Shown in pieces: positions 1 to 8,891 of a stretch of 40,916 bases of DNA. The translations under genes were made by a program, and so were the position numbers. The notes below the pieces were generated by a model, which made no database searches, was not told the DNA's origin, and saw only the letters and a program-made list of their open reading frames with translations. The stretch is from an uncultured Actinomycetes bacterium (lineage in GTDB: Bacteria > Actinomycetota > Thermoleophilia > RBG-16-64-13), in contig CAKZRW010000112.1 of assembly GCA_937148845.1 (NCBI GenBank), positions 1 to 40,916 of the forward strand, read 5' to 3'. Each line of letters starts with the position of its first letter. Positions within the stretch are counted from its first letter, which is position 1.

Positions 1-395
<395 letters not shown>

Positions 396-582
396 GTTCT
401 GCGACACGGGCTTGCGCCCGGATCTGACTACCAGGGAGAGCTGATTAGCTCTCAAAGTGTGTCTCGCTGACCGCTTGCGCGGTCGCGGACGGGGCCAAGG
501 AACGCTCCCTCCAAGAAGGAAGAAACGCCCTTGGAGATTCGTTGCTGGTGGATCGGCGGGAAGACCGATCCGACAACGCTGT

Positions 583-600
583 TCAGTTTTCAAAGACCAC
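583..600 (-). promoter_or_regulatory. rRNA leader boxA antitermination element
   Basis: The minus strand reads GTGGTCTTTGAAAACTGAAC here, a close match to the boxA element (core TCTTTGAAAAC) found in rRNA leaders and bound by the NusB/S10 antitermination complex. It sits just downstream of promoter P2. It is followed at 551-570 by a short inverted repeat (GATCGG/CCGATC) that could be a processing or boxB-like stem. Confidence 0.8.
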
Positions 601-623
601 TGCGCCCTTGGGCGCGGCGGGGA

Positions 624-652
624 AGATTAGCACCACCCTGCGGTGCCGTCAA
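624..652 (-). promoter_or_regulatory. rRNA promoter P2
   Basis: On the minus strand a -35 TTGACG (647-652) and a -10 TAATCT (624-629) are separated by 17 nt. The predicted start is near 617, about 220 nt upstream of mature 16S, and the boxA lies immediately downstream. This is the promoter whose transcript would reach the 16S gene without crossing the terminator at 665-701. Confidence 0.75.
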
Positions 653-664
653 CTGCCCCCTCAC

Positions 665-701
665 AATAAAACAGCCGCCTCACTCTCCAGCACAGGCGGC
701 T
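665..701 (-). terminator. Intrinsic terminator between the two rRNA promoters
   Basis: On the minus strand an 8-bp stem AGCCGCCT/AGGCGGCT (694-701 with 673-680) with a 13-nt loop is followed by GTTTTATT. It lies downstream of P1 and upstream of P2, so an unmodified P1 transcript would stop after about 120 nt. Confidence 0.7.
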
Positions 702-787
702 TACGAAGCGGAGGCTATCGCACTCGCCTAACCGCTCGTTCTCCCCTCATGATACGTGCTGTCGAGCAGTTGGTGTTTCATCGTGAG
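665..787 (-). ncRNA. Possible ~120-nt leader or small RNA from rRNA P1
   Basis: The segment is bounded by promoter P1 (start near 787) and the intrinsic terminator at 665-701. It contains a nested hairpin (AGCGG..AGGC / GCCT.CCGCT) before the terminator. It also contains a possible 17-codon reading frame starting ATGAAACACCAA near 782, without a convincing ribosome site. It could be a stable small RNA, an attenuated rRNA leader, or simply leader that is read through by antitermination. The call rests only on signal positions. Confidence 0.35.
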
Positions 788-793
788 GCTAGT

Positions 794-822
794 ATTCTAG
801 ACCCCTCGACCCCATTTGTCAA
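794..822 (-). promoter_or_regulatory. rRNA promoter P1
   Basis: On the minus strand a consensus -35 TTGACA (817-822) and a -10 TAGAAT (794-799) are separated by exactly 17 nt. The predicted start is near 787. It is the strongest sigma-70-type promoter in the window and lies 390-400 nt upstream of mature 16S. Confidence 0.85.
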
Positions 823-913
823 TGCCGATCGCAACCTTGGGTGAGCACTGGGCAAACGCTTCGACTGCAGACATACCGTCTCCCCCACGCGCGATGGTCG
901 ACCGTCACTGCTT

Positions 914-1552
914 TCACTCCACCGAGAGTCGGCGCATCCCGGCCCCCACTTTGAGTAGCTCTTCGCGCGGAACACCCCGCCCAAACACACCGTACCAAAG
1001 ACCGGCGTTCTGCCACTGGATGAGAGTCCCTCCATTGATGTCGAAGAGTTTAGCTGGACACCCAGCGACTTGCGGTACAGCCTCACCGGGGGTTTCCCCC
1101 ACGTCCCCACGGAAATTCTCCAGCACCACGAGCCAGCCTTGCGGCAGCCGGTAAAGGACCTCCACCTGGGTATCAGCATCCTGCCCTATCACACGCGGAT
1201 TGTCATAGTGAGGCCCGTTGTACTCACTGGGGTCTGCGAGTTCGGTCATAGGCCACCATGACTCAGCCAGTTCGGCCCCTGGGGGAAGATAGGTGGGGTG
1301 GAACATCTCCAGAAGCGGGTTGGCCTTGGCGAGAGAGACGAAGAGTTCGTCGGCGGTCCTATTCACACCTTCATTCTCCGAAGTGGGTGGGGCCAGCGTG
1401 TCCGTCGCGGACACTGGCGAACTGCTCCGTGGCGGTCGATCGGATACGGCTGTGCCCGGCGTGGCTTCTCCTCCGCAGGAGGCCACCCATAGCAACAGAC
1501 ATAGGAGCAACAATGTCCCCCCCAACCGCCACCTCGCATGCCCAGCAAGCAT
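914..1552 (-). CDS. Lipoprotein of unknown function
   Basis: This 212-residue protein has a lipoprotein signal: an Arg-containing N-terminus, a hydrophobic stretch at about 11-22, and a lipobox V-A-S-C with the lipidated Cys at 26. A low-complexity Ser/Thr/Pro linker runs to about 65. The C-terminal half (YLPPGAEL, then beta-rich sequence with WLVVLENF, GLWYGVFG and a final EELLKVGAGM) resembles the DUF4367 fold found in secreted or anti-sigma-associated proteins; that match is from memory and tentative. A GGAGG ribosome site precedes the ATG. It is the last gene before the divergently spaced rRNA operon and has no obvious operon partner. Confidence 0.75.
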   Translation of the reverse strand: MLAGHARWRLGGTLLLLCLLLWVASCGGEATPGTAVSDRPPRSSSPVSATDTLAPPTSENEGVNRTADELFVSLAKANPLLEMFHPTYLPPGAELAESWWPMTELADPSEYNGPHYDNPRVIGQDADTQVEVLYRLPQGWLVVLENFRGDVGETPGEAVPQVAGCPAKLFDINGGTLIQWQNAGLWYGVFGRGVPREELLKVGAGMRRLSVE

Positions 1553-1737
1553 CTTGCCTCCCTCGTCTTGACCTTCCGCCCGGCGGCCCCCTCCTCACCA
1601 TAGATCGAGGGCCCGCGCTCATGATAGCGAGCGGCCGTCTGCGGACGGGTAGGACTTTGGTTGTATCTCTGCCCCACACGATCGCATGGGCAGTGGGGAG
1701 ACACGTCTCGTCGAGGGCTGCGCCGAGTCCCTTAGGA

Positions 1738-3288
1738 CTAAGGTGACCCTCCCCCTTGCGTGGTCGGTCCTACGCGCTTCAGCAGGACCACGCCTTCTTT
1801 AGAGTAGATCGGTACGAAGCCCTCGTCGGCGAGGGTGGGCCAGATCTCGGCAGCCGGACCCTGCATCCGGTCTGGTCGTTCAAGCACGTATTCGACCCTG
1901 TCCGCCTCTGGCAACCGTTTACCCCGCATCGAGTTGTCACCCCAGTAGGCGGCCCAGAAGGGGGTGGGATAGTCATAGATCTCCTCGCGGTGCGTGAGGT
2001 GGGTAGTGAATCTGGACCGAGCGCACACCACAGCGTCCTCGGGGATAAGAGCTATCGCCTCTCGTAAGGCCGCGGCTTCAGGTCCTTGGGGATCGGGCAC
2101 TCCTTCAGGCACCTGGGACCACTGGAACGGGCCCCACAGACCAGCCGACCATATGGCAGCCACGCAAAGGCCGACGGCCAGAATCCGTCTGCCCGACAGC
2201 CGGGGAGCTTTCTCCAGCGCGAAGATGGCTGCCGCCATCAGCCCAGCGACGAGCAGGCTGGTGTAGTGGTAGCGGATGTTGTATTGGTAGAGGAAAGTCG
2301 ACAGCAGGTTCATGACCAGAACCGGCACTGCCACCAAGGTGAACTCGCTCAAGAGCGGCAACAGTAGCAAAGGCGCGAACAGCTGTATCAAGTACTTGAC
2401 CTTGTCGGCGCTCAACATCTGAGCTGCCACCTGCCAAGGCTCCTCCCATGCCGTCGCCGCCAGGCCTTTCAGGCCGCCGAAGGGGATGCGGAAAGCATCC
2501 AGCTTGGCTGGTCCGACCCCACTGAGACCCGGCTGGACAAAAAAGACGGTCACGAAGAACCAGAGCGCGGCGAGATACACGGTCACCAGTCCAATCCGCC
2601 GGTCATACTTCAGGGCCACCCATAGGCCCAAGGGGACCACCAGCAAGGGGACGTCCTCCTTCACAGCCAAGAGCAGCACCACCATAGCCAGGAAAGGGCG
2701 CCACCGGCGCACACACACGAAGTACACCGCCCCCAGCAGAAGCGGCACTTCGAAACTGTCCGGATGGAAATTCTCCAGGTTCAGCCACCCCACCGCCGGC
2801 ATCAACAGATAGCCGACTACCGGGAAAAGGGCGAACCACGAACTACGCAGAGCCTTCCGAGCCAAGAGGAACACAGGGATCGCCGCCACAGCGAGCGCTA
2901 GTGTCTGTGCCACCAACAGGACGTGGGCCGAGGGCCATATCCAGTAGAAGGGGACCAGCAAGAAGAGAATGTATGTGGCGTGGTCAGCAAAAAGGTTCAG
3001 GCCCATAATGGTCACAAAGGGCTCTCGGAAGCGACTGAGAAGCCACACTCCCTGGTCAAATATGCCAAGATCGAATCCCGGCGAAAAGAAGGCTTCGAAC
3101 TTCCCAATCGAAAAGCGCCCGAAGTAGAGAGCGTAAGCCAGCATCGCCAAGAGCAGCAGAATGCGAGGCACGGTCTCCGTGCGCCACTGCTCGTCAGAAG
3201 AGTAGGGTCGAAGACCCCCGTGATCGCGAGTCTCTACTCCCGCGCGTCTGGTCCAGGCCGATCCAATTGGGCGAACCAGTCCACGCAT
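1738..3288 (-). CDS. DUF2079 polytopic membrane protein
   Basis: This 516-residue protein has roughly ten hydrophobic segments between about residues 42 and 385, then a soluble C-terminal tail. The stretch around YFGRFSIGKFEAFFSPGFD and LGIFDQGVWLLSR, with the following HATYI and EDVPL blocks, is typical of DUF2079 membrane proteins, which resemble glycosyltransferase-C-type enzymes. No substrate is known. It starts 10 nt after the tyrS stop with AGGTGG at a good distance, so the two are probably co-transcribed. A later start near the first membrane helix is possible, because the first 40 residues are poorly family-like. Confidence 0.85.
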   Translation of the reverse strand: MRGLVRPIGSAWTRRAGVETRDHGGLRPYSSDEQWRTETVPRILLLLAMLAYALYFGRFSIGKFEAFFSPGFDLGIFDQGVWLLSRFREPFVTIMGLNLFADHATYILFLLVPFYWIWPSAHVLLVAQTLALAVAAIPVFLLARKALRSSWFALFPVVGYLLMPAVGWLNLENFHPDSFEVPLLLGAVYFVCVRRWRPFLAMVVLLLAVKEDVPLLVVPLGLWVALKYDRRIGLVTVYLAALWFFVTVFFVQPGLSGVGPAKLDAFRIPFGGLKGLAATAWEEPWQVAAQMLSADKVKYLIQLFAPLLLLPLLSEFTLVAVPVLVMNLLSTFLYQYNIRYHYTSLLVAGLMAAAIFALEKAPRLSGRRILAVGLCVAAIWSAGLWGPFQWSQVPEGVPDPQGPEAAALREAIALIPEDAVVCARSRFTTHLTHREEIYDYPTPFWAAYWGDNSMRGKRLPEADRVEYVLERPDRMQGPAAEIWPTLADEGFVPIYSKEGVVLLKRVGPTTQGGGSP

Positions 3289-3298
3289 GGGCCGCCAC

Positions 3299-4552
3299 CT
3301 ATCTCAGGCGGAGGAACTTTCGTTTGCCCACTCGCAACACCGCGCCGCGCAGCCTGTCGGCAGCCAATTCCGCATCGACATCGACAACGACCTCGTCATC
3401 GATGCGTACCCCGCCTTGTGCGATCAGGCGTCGCGCCTCGCTGTTGGAGCCCACCAGCCCCACGGCAGTCAGCAGCCGAGGCAACCAGACCCGTCCCTCC
3501 TTCAGGACCTCCGTTGGGAGATCCCTTTCCTCGATGGTCTCGGGTTGCTCCTTTTCTTTGAAGACGCGGTCGAACTCAGCTCTTGCCTTTTGAGCCGCCT
3601 CGGTCCCGTGGTACAGAGTCACCAGCCGCTCAGCGAGGTCCCGCTTGGCTTGCGCCGGATGATAGGTTCCCGCCTCCAGACCTCGCTCCACTTCCCGCAC
3701 CTCGCGCAGACTCGCGCCCGTCAGCAGCTCGAAGTAGGGCACTATCAGGTGGTCGGGGATCGACATGACCTTGCCGAACATCTCTCCGGGGGGATCGCTG
3801 ACGCCGATGTAGTTGCCATAAGATTTCGACATCTTCTGTTCGCCGTCGGTCCCCACCAGCAAGGGCACGGTGAGGATGCTCTGGGGGGGCAGGCCATAAG
3901 CTTCCATGATGTTCCTGCCCATGAGCAAGTTGAACTTCTGGTCAGTGCCGCCCAACTCTATGTCGGCTCGCACAGCTACACTGTCGTAACCTTGTAGCAG
4001 CGGGTACATGAATTCGAGCATCGATATGGGTTCGTTCTCCGCGTATCTCTTCGCGAAGTCGTCCCGCTCCAGCATGCGAGCCACCGTGGTCGTGGCTGTA
4101 AGCCTGAGGACCTCGTCCATGCGCAGGGGTGCCAACCAGTCCCCGTTGCGGGTGAGCTCCACCTTGTCCATATCGAGGACCTTGGCCGCCTGCTCCACGT
4201 AGGTGCGAGCGTTGACCTCGATCTCCTCAGCGGACAGCCGCGGGCGGGCCTTCGAACGTCCGGAGGGGTCGCCCACTCTGGCCGTGAAATCTCCGATGAT
4301 TAGGACCGCCGTATGCCCGAACGCTTGGAACTGCGCCAGCTTTCTCAGTACGACCGTGTGACCCAGGTGGATATCGGGTGCTGTGGGATCGACTCCCAGC
4401 TTGACGCGTAGCGGCCTCCCCTCCTTGCGAGCCTTGATCAGTTGGTCAAGGAGAGCTCCTTCGGGAAGGACGTCCACACTGCCTAAGAGAAGCTCTTGAT
4501 ACTCTTCCCAGATCTCGCTCGGGGCCTGGGTCCCGCTCAATCCTTGCTCCAT
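3299..4552 (-). CDS. tyrS: Tyrosyl-tRNA synthetase (TyrZ-like type)
   Basis: This cytoplasmic class I synthetase charges tRNA-Tyr. The 417-residue protein has the HIGH-type signature as HLGH (62-65, followed by TVVLRKL), the KMSKS loop at 240-244, and an S4 RNA-binding domain in the last 60 residues (EARRLIAQGGVRIDD). The HLGHT form is that of the TyrZ branch rather than the B. subtilis TyrS branch. The start at 4552 is chosen because GGGAGGT lies 5-6 nt upstream. An in-frame ATG at 4606 would add 18 unrelated residues and crowd the divergent penicillin-binding protein gene. Only 63 bp separate the two start codons, so the promoters must be packed together or overlap. Confidence 0.96.
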   Translation of the reverse strand: MEQGLSGTQAPSEIWEEYQELLLGSVDVLPEGALLDQLIKARKEGRPLRVKLGVDPTAPDIHLGHTVVLRKLAQFQAFGHTAVLIIGDFTARVGDPSGRSKARPRLSAEEIEVNARTYVEQAAKVLDMDKVELTRNGDWLAPLRMDEVLRLTATTTVARMLERDDFAKRYAENEPISMLEFMYPLLQGYDSVAVRADIELGGTDQKFNLLMGRNIMEAYGLPPQSILTVPLLVGTDGEQKMSKSYGNYIGVSDPPGEMFGKVMSIPDHLIVPYFELLTGASLREVREVERGLEAGTYHPAQAKRDLAERLVTLYHGTEAAQKARAEFDRVFKEKEQPETIEERDLPTEVLKEGRVWLPRLLTAVGLVGSNSEARRLIAQGGVRIDDEVVVDVDAELAADRLRGAVLRVGKRKFLRLR

Positions 4553-4615
4553 GCCTGACCTCCCGCGCGGCAGAATATCACGCGCAGCTTCGGACCGGTG
4601 TAACATCGAACCATC

Positions 4616-7096
4616 ATGAGGTCCGCAAGCATGACGACCCCGAGCCCACGCTCAGGATTCGGCCGCAGGCTGCTGCGTTCATTGCCTCTGGTTGCTGGAT
4701 TGGGAGTAGTGGCTTTTCTCGCCCTGATCGCAGGAGCCTACGTGGGTATCACGCGCAGCCTTCCCCCGCTGGACCTGGAGGCCTACGCAGTGGAGGCCCC
4801 GCAGGTCACCAAGATCTACGACGCCTCGGACCCCCCTGTTCTCATCGCTGAGCTTAGGGGGCTGGAGAGCAGGGCTGCCCTCACCGCAGACCGGATCCCT
4901 CAGATCATGCGCGACGCAGTCGTAGCAATCGAAGACCAGGACTTCTACGCTCACAGTGGAGCCAGTGTTTTCTCGATACTCCGGTCGGCGTGGGCGGCAT
5001 TGCGGGGAACAAGTATGGAACGGGGAAGCTCGACCATCACCCAACGCTTGGTCAAGAACGCCTTTGTCTCCGCCAAGAGCGCTGCAGACCCAGAGCTTGC
5101 AGAGACCGCTCTTGCATACCAGCTGGAGGGCAAGTGGTCCAAGGAGAAGATCCTCAACGAGTTCTTGAACGTGGCCTACTTCGGCGAGGGAGCCTACGGG
5201 TTGGAAGCAGCCGCCCGTACCTATTTTGGCGTGGAACCCGAGGAGCTGGACCTGGCCCAGGTTGCTCTCCTGGCCGGGCTTCTGGACGCCCCGTCGGCTT
5301 ACTCACCCTTCCGGGATTCCGAGGCTGCTCTTGCCCGGCGTGACTTGGTCCTGAACAAGATGTACCAACAGCGGTACATCACGAGTAGCGAGCTTCAGAA
5401 GGCCCTGGCTAAACCTCTGCGCCTGGCGGGCAGGCACCCGTCAGCAGAGACAAACCAAGTGGACAATGCCTCCCTGTCCCCCTGGGTGGAGCTGATCCGT
5501 GAACAGCTTGTGGCTCGCTACGGAGCCTCGGCTGTGCTCAAGGGCGGGCTCCGCGTCTACACCAGTCTGATCGCAGACCTGCAGCAGGCAGCCGAGAGAG
5601 CGATTGCCACGGTGCTTGACCGCCCCGGAGGTCCATCCGCAGCCTTGATCTCGTTGGACCTTGAGACGGGAGGCATCGCTGCCTTAGCCGGTCTTGGAAG
5701 CCCTCATCCTTGGAAACTCGACGGCAGCAGCCCCAAGGGAACCGAGCTTGGTACGGCCTTCATCCCCTTTGTGCTTGTCACGGCCCTCGAGCAGGGGATA
5801 AGTCCTGAAACTGTACTCGAACCACGGCCGACGCCAGAGTCTCAAGCAGTCCCAAGCGAGGTGTCGTCGCCCGAGAGACCGCTTGATCTCGCGACAGCTG
5901 TGGCAAGCGCTTCCGTTCCGGTCCTAACCACGCTGATAGAGAGGCTAGGATCGGGTGCAGTGGCTAAGACCACCCGTGCCATGGGGCTGTCCGCTCCTTC
6001 AGGCTCAGAGACACCTTCGGCCTTGGCCCAGGGGAGGACTGGCAATCCTATTAACTTGATCGAACTTGCTTTGGCCTACGCCACCCTTGCCTCAGGCGGC
6101 GAGAGTCTTGCGGCCTCGCTGACTCTCGACCCCTCGCGTGGCAACCTGCCCATGTCTATAGTCCGCGTCCTCGACCACGATGGGGCTCTCATCGATCAGA
6201 ACGAAGCCTCCCGCGCGCAGGTGCTCGATCCCGGACTGGCGGAGATCAGTACAGGTTTGCTAGAGCAGCAGCTCGCAAGTGGCGCCGCGCGGGCGGCCGC
6301 CCTCGGCCGCCCCGCGGCTGCCCAGCCTGGTACCAGCACCGACCAGGGGGATGCTTGGTTCATAGGCTGGACCCCGCAACTCCTCACGGTCGTGTGGGTA
6401 GGCTATGGCGATGAGCGACGCCCTCTCACCGATGTCTACGACACTGGGGTGACCGGAGTGGATCTCGCCGCTCAAATCTGGAACCTGTTTATGACAGAGG
6501 CCCTTTCTGAAGTGCCGCCCACCTCTTTCTCCACTAGCAATCTACGGCGCTATGTCACCCTGGAAGTGTGCGAGGAGTCGGGGCTACTTCCGGCGCAGTT
6601 CTGCCCTTCCACCACCAAGCGGCTGTTCCGAGCAGACAGCATACCCGTCGAGGTATGCCCCCTCCACTCACCCAAGGAAGTCCCGGTGCCCCGGGTGGTG
6701 GGGCTTGCGGTGCAGAGAGCCGTCGAGGTTCTTGCCGCCGCTCGCTTCCTGACCGACCAGGTCCTGGACCGCTCTTCTCTACAGCCCACCGGGACAGTCG
6801 TCTCCCAACGCCCGCCGGCTGGCTCCTTGCTACACGAGGGTCAGACCGTGGTTCTAGCGGTCTCCACCGGAGAGAACCGAGCCACGGTACCTGACGTGCG
6901 AGGCCTGTCGCTAGAACAAGCCCTGGCCAAGCTATCTGCAGCAGGGCTCCGCGGCACGAGTACCTATGTCACCGACCCAGCTCCTGCCGGTGTCGTGCTC
7001 ACGCAAGACCCCACTCCAGGGAAGATCGTGGCCAGAGGTTCGCTGGTGACTCTGACCGTCAGTTCCGGACCGGCAGAAACGCCGCCGACCAGCTAG
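4616..7096 (+). CDS. Class A penicillin-binding protein with degenerate transpeptidase and two PASTA domains
   Basis: This 826-residue bitopic membrane protein has a membrane anchor at about 24-46 and a GT51 peptidoglycan glycosyltransferase domain at about 70-250. That domain keeps the catalytic Glu106 in EDQDFYAHSG, GSSTITQRLVKN at 138-149, and the second conserved Glu at 164. The transpeptidase domain at about 320-630 is recognisable (TAFIPFVLVTALEQG, GDAWFIGWTP), but all three active-site motifs are altered. The SxxK position reads TAFI (380-383), SxN reads SAS (431-433), and KTG reads QPG (570-572). Two PASTA repeats follow (about 689-752 and 757-819). It probably polymerises glycan without cross-linking it. 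An alternative start is Met6. It is the only plus-strand protein gene in the window. Confidence 0.95.
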   Translation: MRSASMTTPSPRSGFGRRLLRSLPLVAGLGVVAFLALIAGAYVGITRSLPPLDLEAYAVEAPQVTKIYDASDPPVLIAELRGLESRAALTADRIPQIMRDAVVAIEDQDFYAHSGASVFSILRSAWAALRGTSMERGSSTITQRLVKNAFVSAKSAADPELAETALAYQLEGKWSKEKILNEFLNVAYFGEGAYGLEAAARTYFGVEPEELDLAQVALLAGLLDAPSAYSPFRDSEAALARRDLVLNKMYQQRYITSSELQKALAKPLRLAGRHPSAETNQVDNASLSPWVELIREQLVARYGASAVLKGGLRVYTSLIADLQQAAERAIATVLDRPGGPSAALISLDLETGGIAALAGLGSPHPWKLDGSSPKGTELGTAFIPFVLVTALEQGISPETVLEPRPTPESQAVPSEVSSPERPLDLATAVASASVPVLTTLIERLGSGAVAKTTRAMGLSAPSGSETPSALAQGRTGNPINLIELALAYATLASGGESLAASLTLDPSRGNLPMSIVRVLDHDGALIDQNEASRAQVLDPGLAEISTGLLEQQLASGAARAAALGRPAAAQPGTSTDQGDAWFIGWTPQLLTVVWVGYGDERRPLTDVYDTGVTGVDLAAQIWNLFMTEALSEVPPTSFSTSNLRRYVTLEVCEESGLLPAQFCPSTTKRLFRADSIPVEVCPLHSPKEVPVPRVVGLAVQRAVEVLAAARFLTDQVLDRSSLQPTGTVVSQRPPAGSLLHEGQTVVLAVSTGENRATVPDVRGLSLEQALAKLSAAGLRGTSTYVTDPAPAGVVLTQDPTPGKIVARGSLVTLTVSSGPAETPPTS

Positions 7097-7143
7097 CGCC
7101 TAGGACAGGTCAGCGCCGTCGATAGGAGCCGTGACCAGGTCCA

Positions 7144-7164
7144 CCCCGGGACACCGTGCCGGGG
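7144..7164. other. GC hairpin in a convergent intergenic region
   Basis: The inverted repeat CCCCGG/CCGGGG with a 9-nt loop lies between the convergent penicillin-binding protein and NIF3-like genes. It has no U-tract on either strand, so it is at best a weak terminator. The rest of this 164-bp gap shows nothing else I can name, apart from a repeated GGTCrGCGCCGT at about 7107 and 7199. Confidence 0.3.
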
Positions 7165-7260
7165 CGCTGCCCGCGGACACCCTGCCCGGATGCTAACGGT
7201 CGGCGCCGTACCGGTACTTGGCGCATTTCGCGGCGCACCTTCTCGTGACGGGTGCCAGAA

Positions 7261-8217
7261 TTAGGCTCGGCTCACCCGGATGAAACCGGAGCAGGGGATG
7301 ATCTCCACCCCCTGACGCTCATACTCGTCGACGATCAAGTTCATCCCCAGCGAATCAGACGCAGCGTGACCGGCGATGACCACAGTCAGCTTCTCTTCTT
7401 TTGCGCGTTTGCGGTGCTCCTCCCCCATGTGCATCCCGACGATGGTCCCCACTCCCGCCTCGGCCAGTTTGCTCAAAGACTCGACGGGACCAGAAGTACC
7501 CCCCGTCATATCCACCATGATGCGGCCCGTCCGTCTCTTGCCATCGCCCTCGAAGATGGTGGGGCCGGCCCCTTCCAGGACCGCCTGGCGGTACTCGGGG
7601 ATACTCTTGAGCATGTCGAGCAGCTCGTCCACCGTGGCGTCGCTGCCCAGTTCGTCGCACCGGGCTTGGAGATACTCATTTACCTTGTTGTCAGCGGGGG
7701 TGTGGCAGCACATGTAGGGAAGACCCAGTAGGCGGGCTGCGGCTAGTGTGCGTTCGTTGTTGCGAGGGTGGAGAGCCCGCATGATCTCGGCCATCCGCTC
7801 TCCGAGCACAGCATCACCATAGGCCACTGAGACTCCGAACCGCCTCCACACATCAGCCTGGAGGCCCATCACTTCCTCGAGCCGAGCAAGGGCCCGTCCT
7901 TCGGGGTGATGGGCGAGCAACAGATCGATCCGCCGACCTTGGGCGCGCAAGCGGTCGGCCAGGAGCACCTCCCCGACCTCCATGTCTATTCCCACCAGGA
8001 CACTCGCGACCTCGGTGTCTGGGTCTCCCAGCAGGATCCTGGTGTCGGCATAAGGATTGACTAGACTCTCCTCATCGAACTCCCAGCGCCTGCTTTCGGG
8101 AAGCTCAGCAAAAGTCTTGCGAGCTCGCGCCAATACCAACGCGACACCTTCCTGCCCGCGGGGATCGGCTGCCATCCCCGCCTGATAGGCATACTCATAC
8201 ATGTCTTTGAGTCTCAT
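7261..8217 (-). CDS. NIF3-like (DUF34) metal-binding protein
   Basis: This 318-residue soluble protein has the features of the NIF3/DUF34 superfamily. There is an LLLAHHPEG segment at about 98-106, where NIF3 proteins have the metal-binding THHP motif, and a late VIAGHAASDS segment at about 282-291, matching the C-terminal GH..(S/T)E metal motif. The middle is divergent from standard NIF3, so it belongs to an outlying branch often annotated as an NGG1p-interacting-factor homologue. The biochemical role is unknown. Its ATG overlaps the mpg stop codon (ATGA), which implies translational coupling at the end of the arginine operon. It is distinct from the second NIF3 domain at 37808-39430. Confidence 0.65.
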   Translation of the reverse strand: MRLKDMYEYAYQAGMAADPRGQEGVALVLARARKTFAELPESRRWEFDEESLVNPYADTRILLGDPDTEVASVLVGIDMEVGEVLLADRLRAQGRRIDLLLAHHPEGRALARLEEVMGLQADVWRRFGVSVAYGDAVLGERMAEIMRALHPRNNERTLAAARLLGLPYMCCHTPADNKVNEYLQARCDELGSDATVDELLDMLKSIPEYRQAVLEGAGPTIFEGDGKRRTGRIMVDMTGGTSGPVESLSKLAEAGVGTIVGMHMGEEHRKRAKEEKLTVVIAGHAASDSLGMNLIVDEYERQGVEIIPCSGFIRVSRA

Positions 8218-8792
8218 CTGGCCGGTCCTCTCTCTTCGCGCCCTAGGCGACTGACGTAGGGGCTACCCAACCAATAGTAGCGGAGTGGCAACTCGCTTCC
8301 GCGCGAGATCCCCACCCTCACCGTCACCCCCACCGGCGGACGGGTCCCGTCGTCGATGAGGTACAGCCCCGAAGGTTCCCCCAACTCGCTACCGTTAAGC
8401 TCAGGGGTGATGCCGAGCAATCTGCCCACCACTCCCGGGCCCCGGGCTCCCTCGAAAGAACGAATGAGCACCGCGGCTCCCACTCCTTCTCGCTCGCAGA
8501 CTAGATTGAGTAGGTAGTGGATGCCATAGCTCAAGAACACGTAGATGCTCCCTGGCGGCCCGAACATAGCCGAATTACGGCGGGTGAGGCCCTTAGCTGC
8601 GTGACAAGCCGGGTCGTTTGCAGGGAGATACGCTTCGACCTCGGAGAGGCGACCGCCACCCCGGCCTTCCCGCCAGATGATCTTCCCGATCAGATCTCGA
8701 GCCACCTCGTCGGCGCCCCGCGCAAAGAACTCGGGGCCCAGCAGACAACCGCTCGGCCGCAGGCAAGACTCGTCTCTCAAGCATTCCTGCAT
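8214..8792 (-). CDS. mpg: DNA-3-methyladenine glycosylase (Mpg/AAG family)
   Basis: A base-excision repair enzyme that removes alkylated purines from DNA. The family core is clear: PEFFARGADEVARDLIGK, the catalytic Glu in SEVEAYLPANDPACHA, GPPGSIYVFLSYGIHYLLNLV, then AVLIRSFEGARG. The start chosen (ATG at 8792, 192 residues) lies about 17 residues before the conserved PEFFARG and fits the usual length near 200. A GTG at 8888 would add 32 unrelated residues, but it lies only 3 nt after the argH stop, so coupling from there cannot be excluded. The gene end overlaps the next gene by 4 nt. It shares the arginine operon with no obvious pathway link. Confidence 0.9.
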   Translation of the reverse strand: MQECLRDESCLRPSGCLLGPEFFARGADEVARDLIGKIIWREGRGGGRLSEVEAYLPANDPACHAAKGLTRRNSAMFGPPGSIYVFLSYGIHYLLNLVCEREGVGAAVLIRSFEGARGPGVVGRLLGITPELNGSELGEPSGLYLIDDGTRPPVGVTVRVGISRGSELPLRYYWLGSPYVSRLGREERGPAR

Positions 8793-8891
8793 GATCGGCT
8801 TCAGATGGTAGCACGACCGCCCTGGCCGCCCGTCGGCGACACGAGCTCCCAAATGACCTGCAGCCGCCTGCCCAGGGGAGGCGTGCACATC

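Noticed and set aside
5726-5737. SSPK at residues 371-374 of the penicillin-binding protein as the SxxK motif
   Set aside because: The segment that aligns with the real motif is TAFIPF eight residues later; SSPK lacks the following PF and the right spacing.
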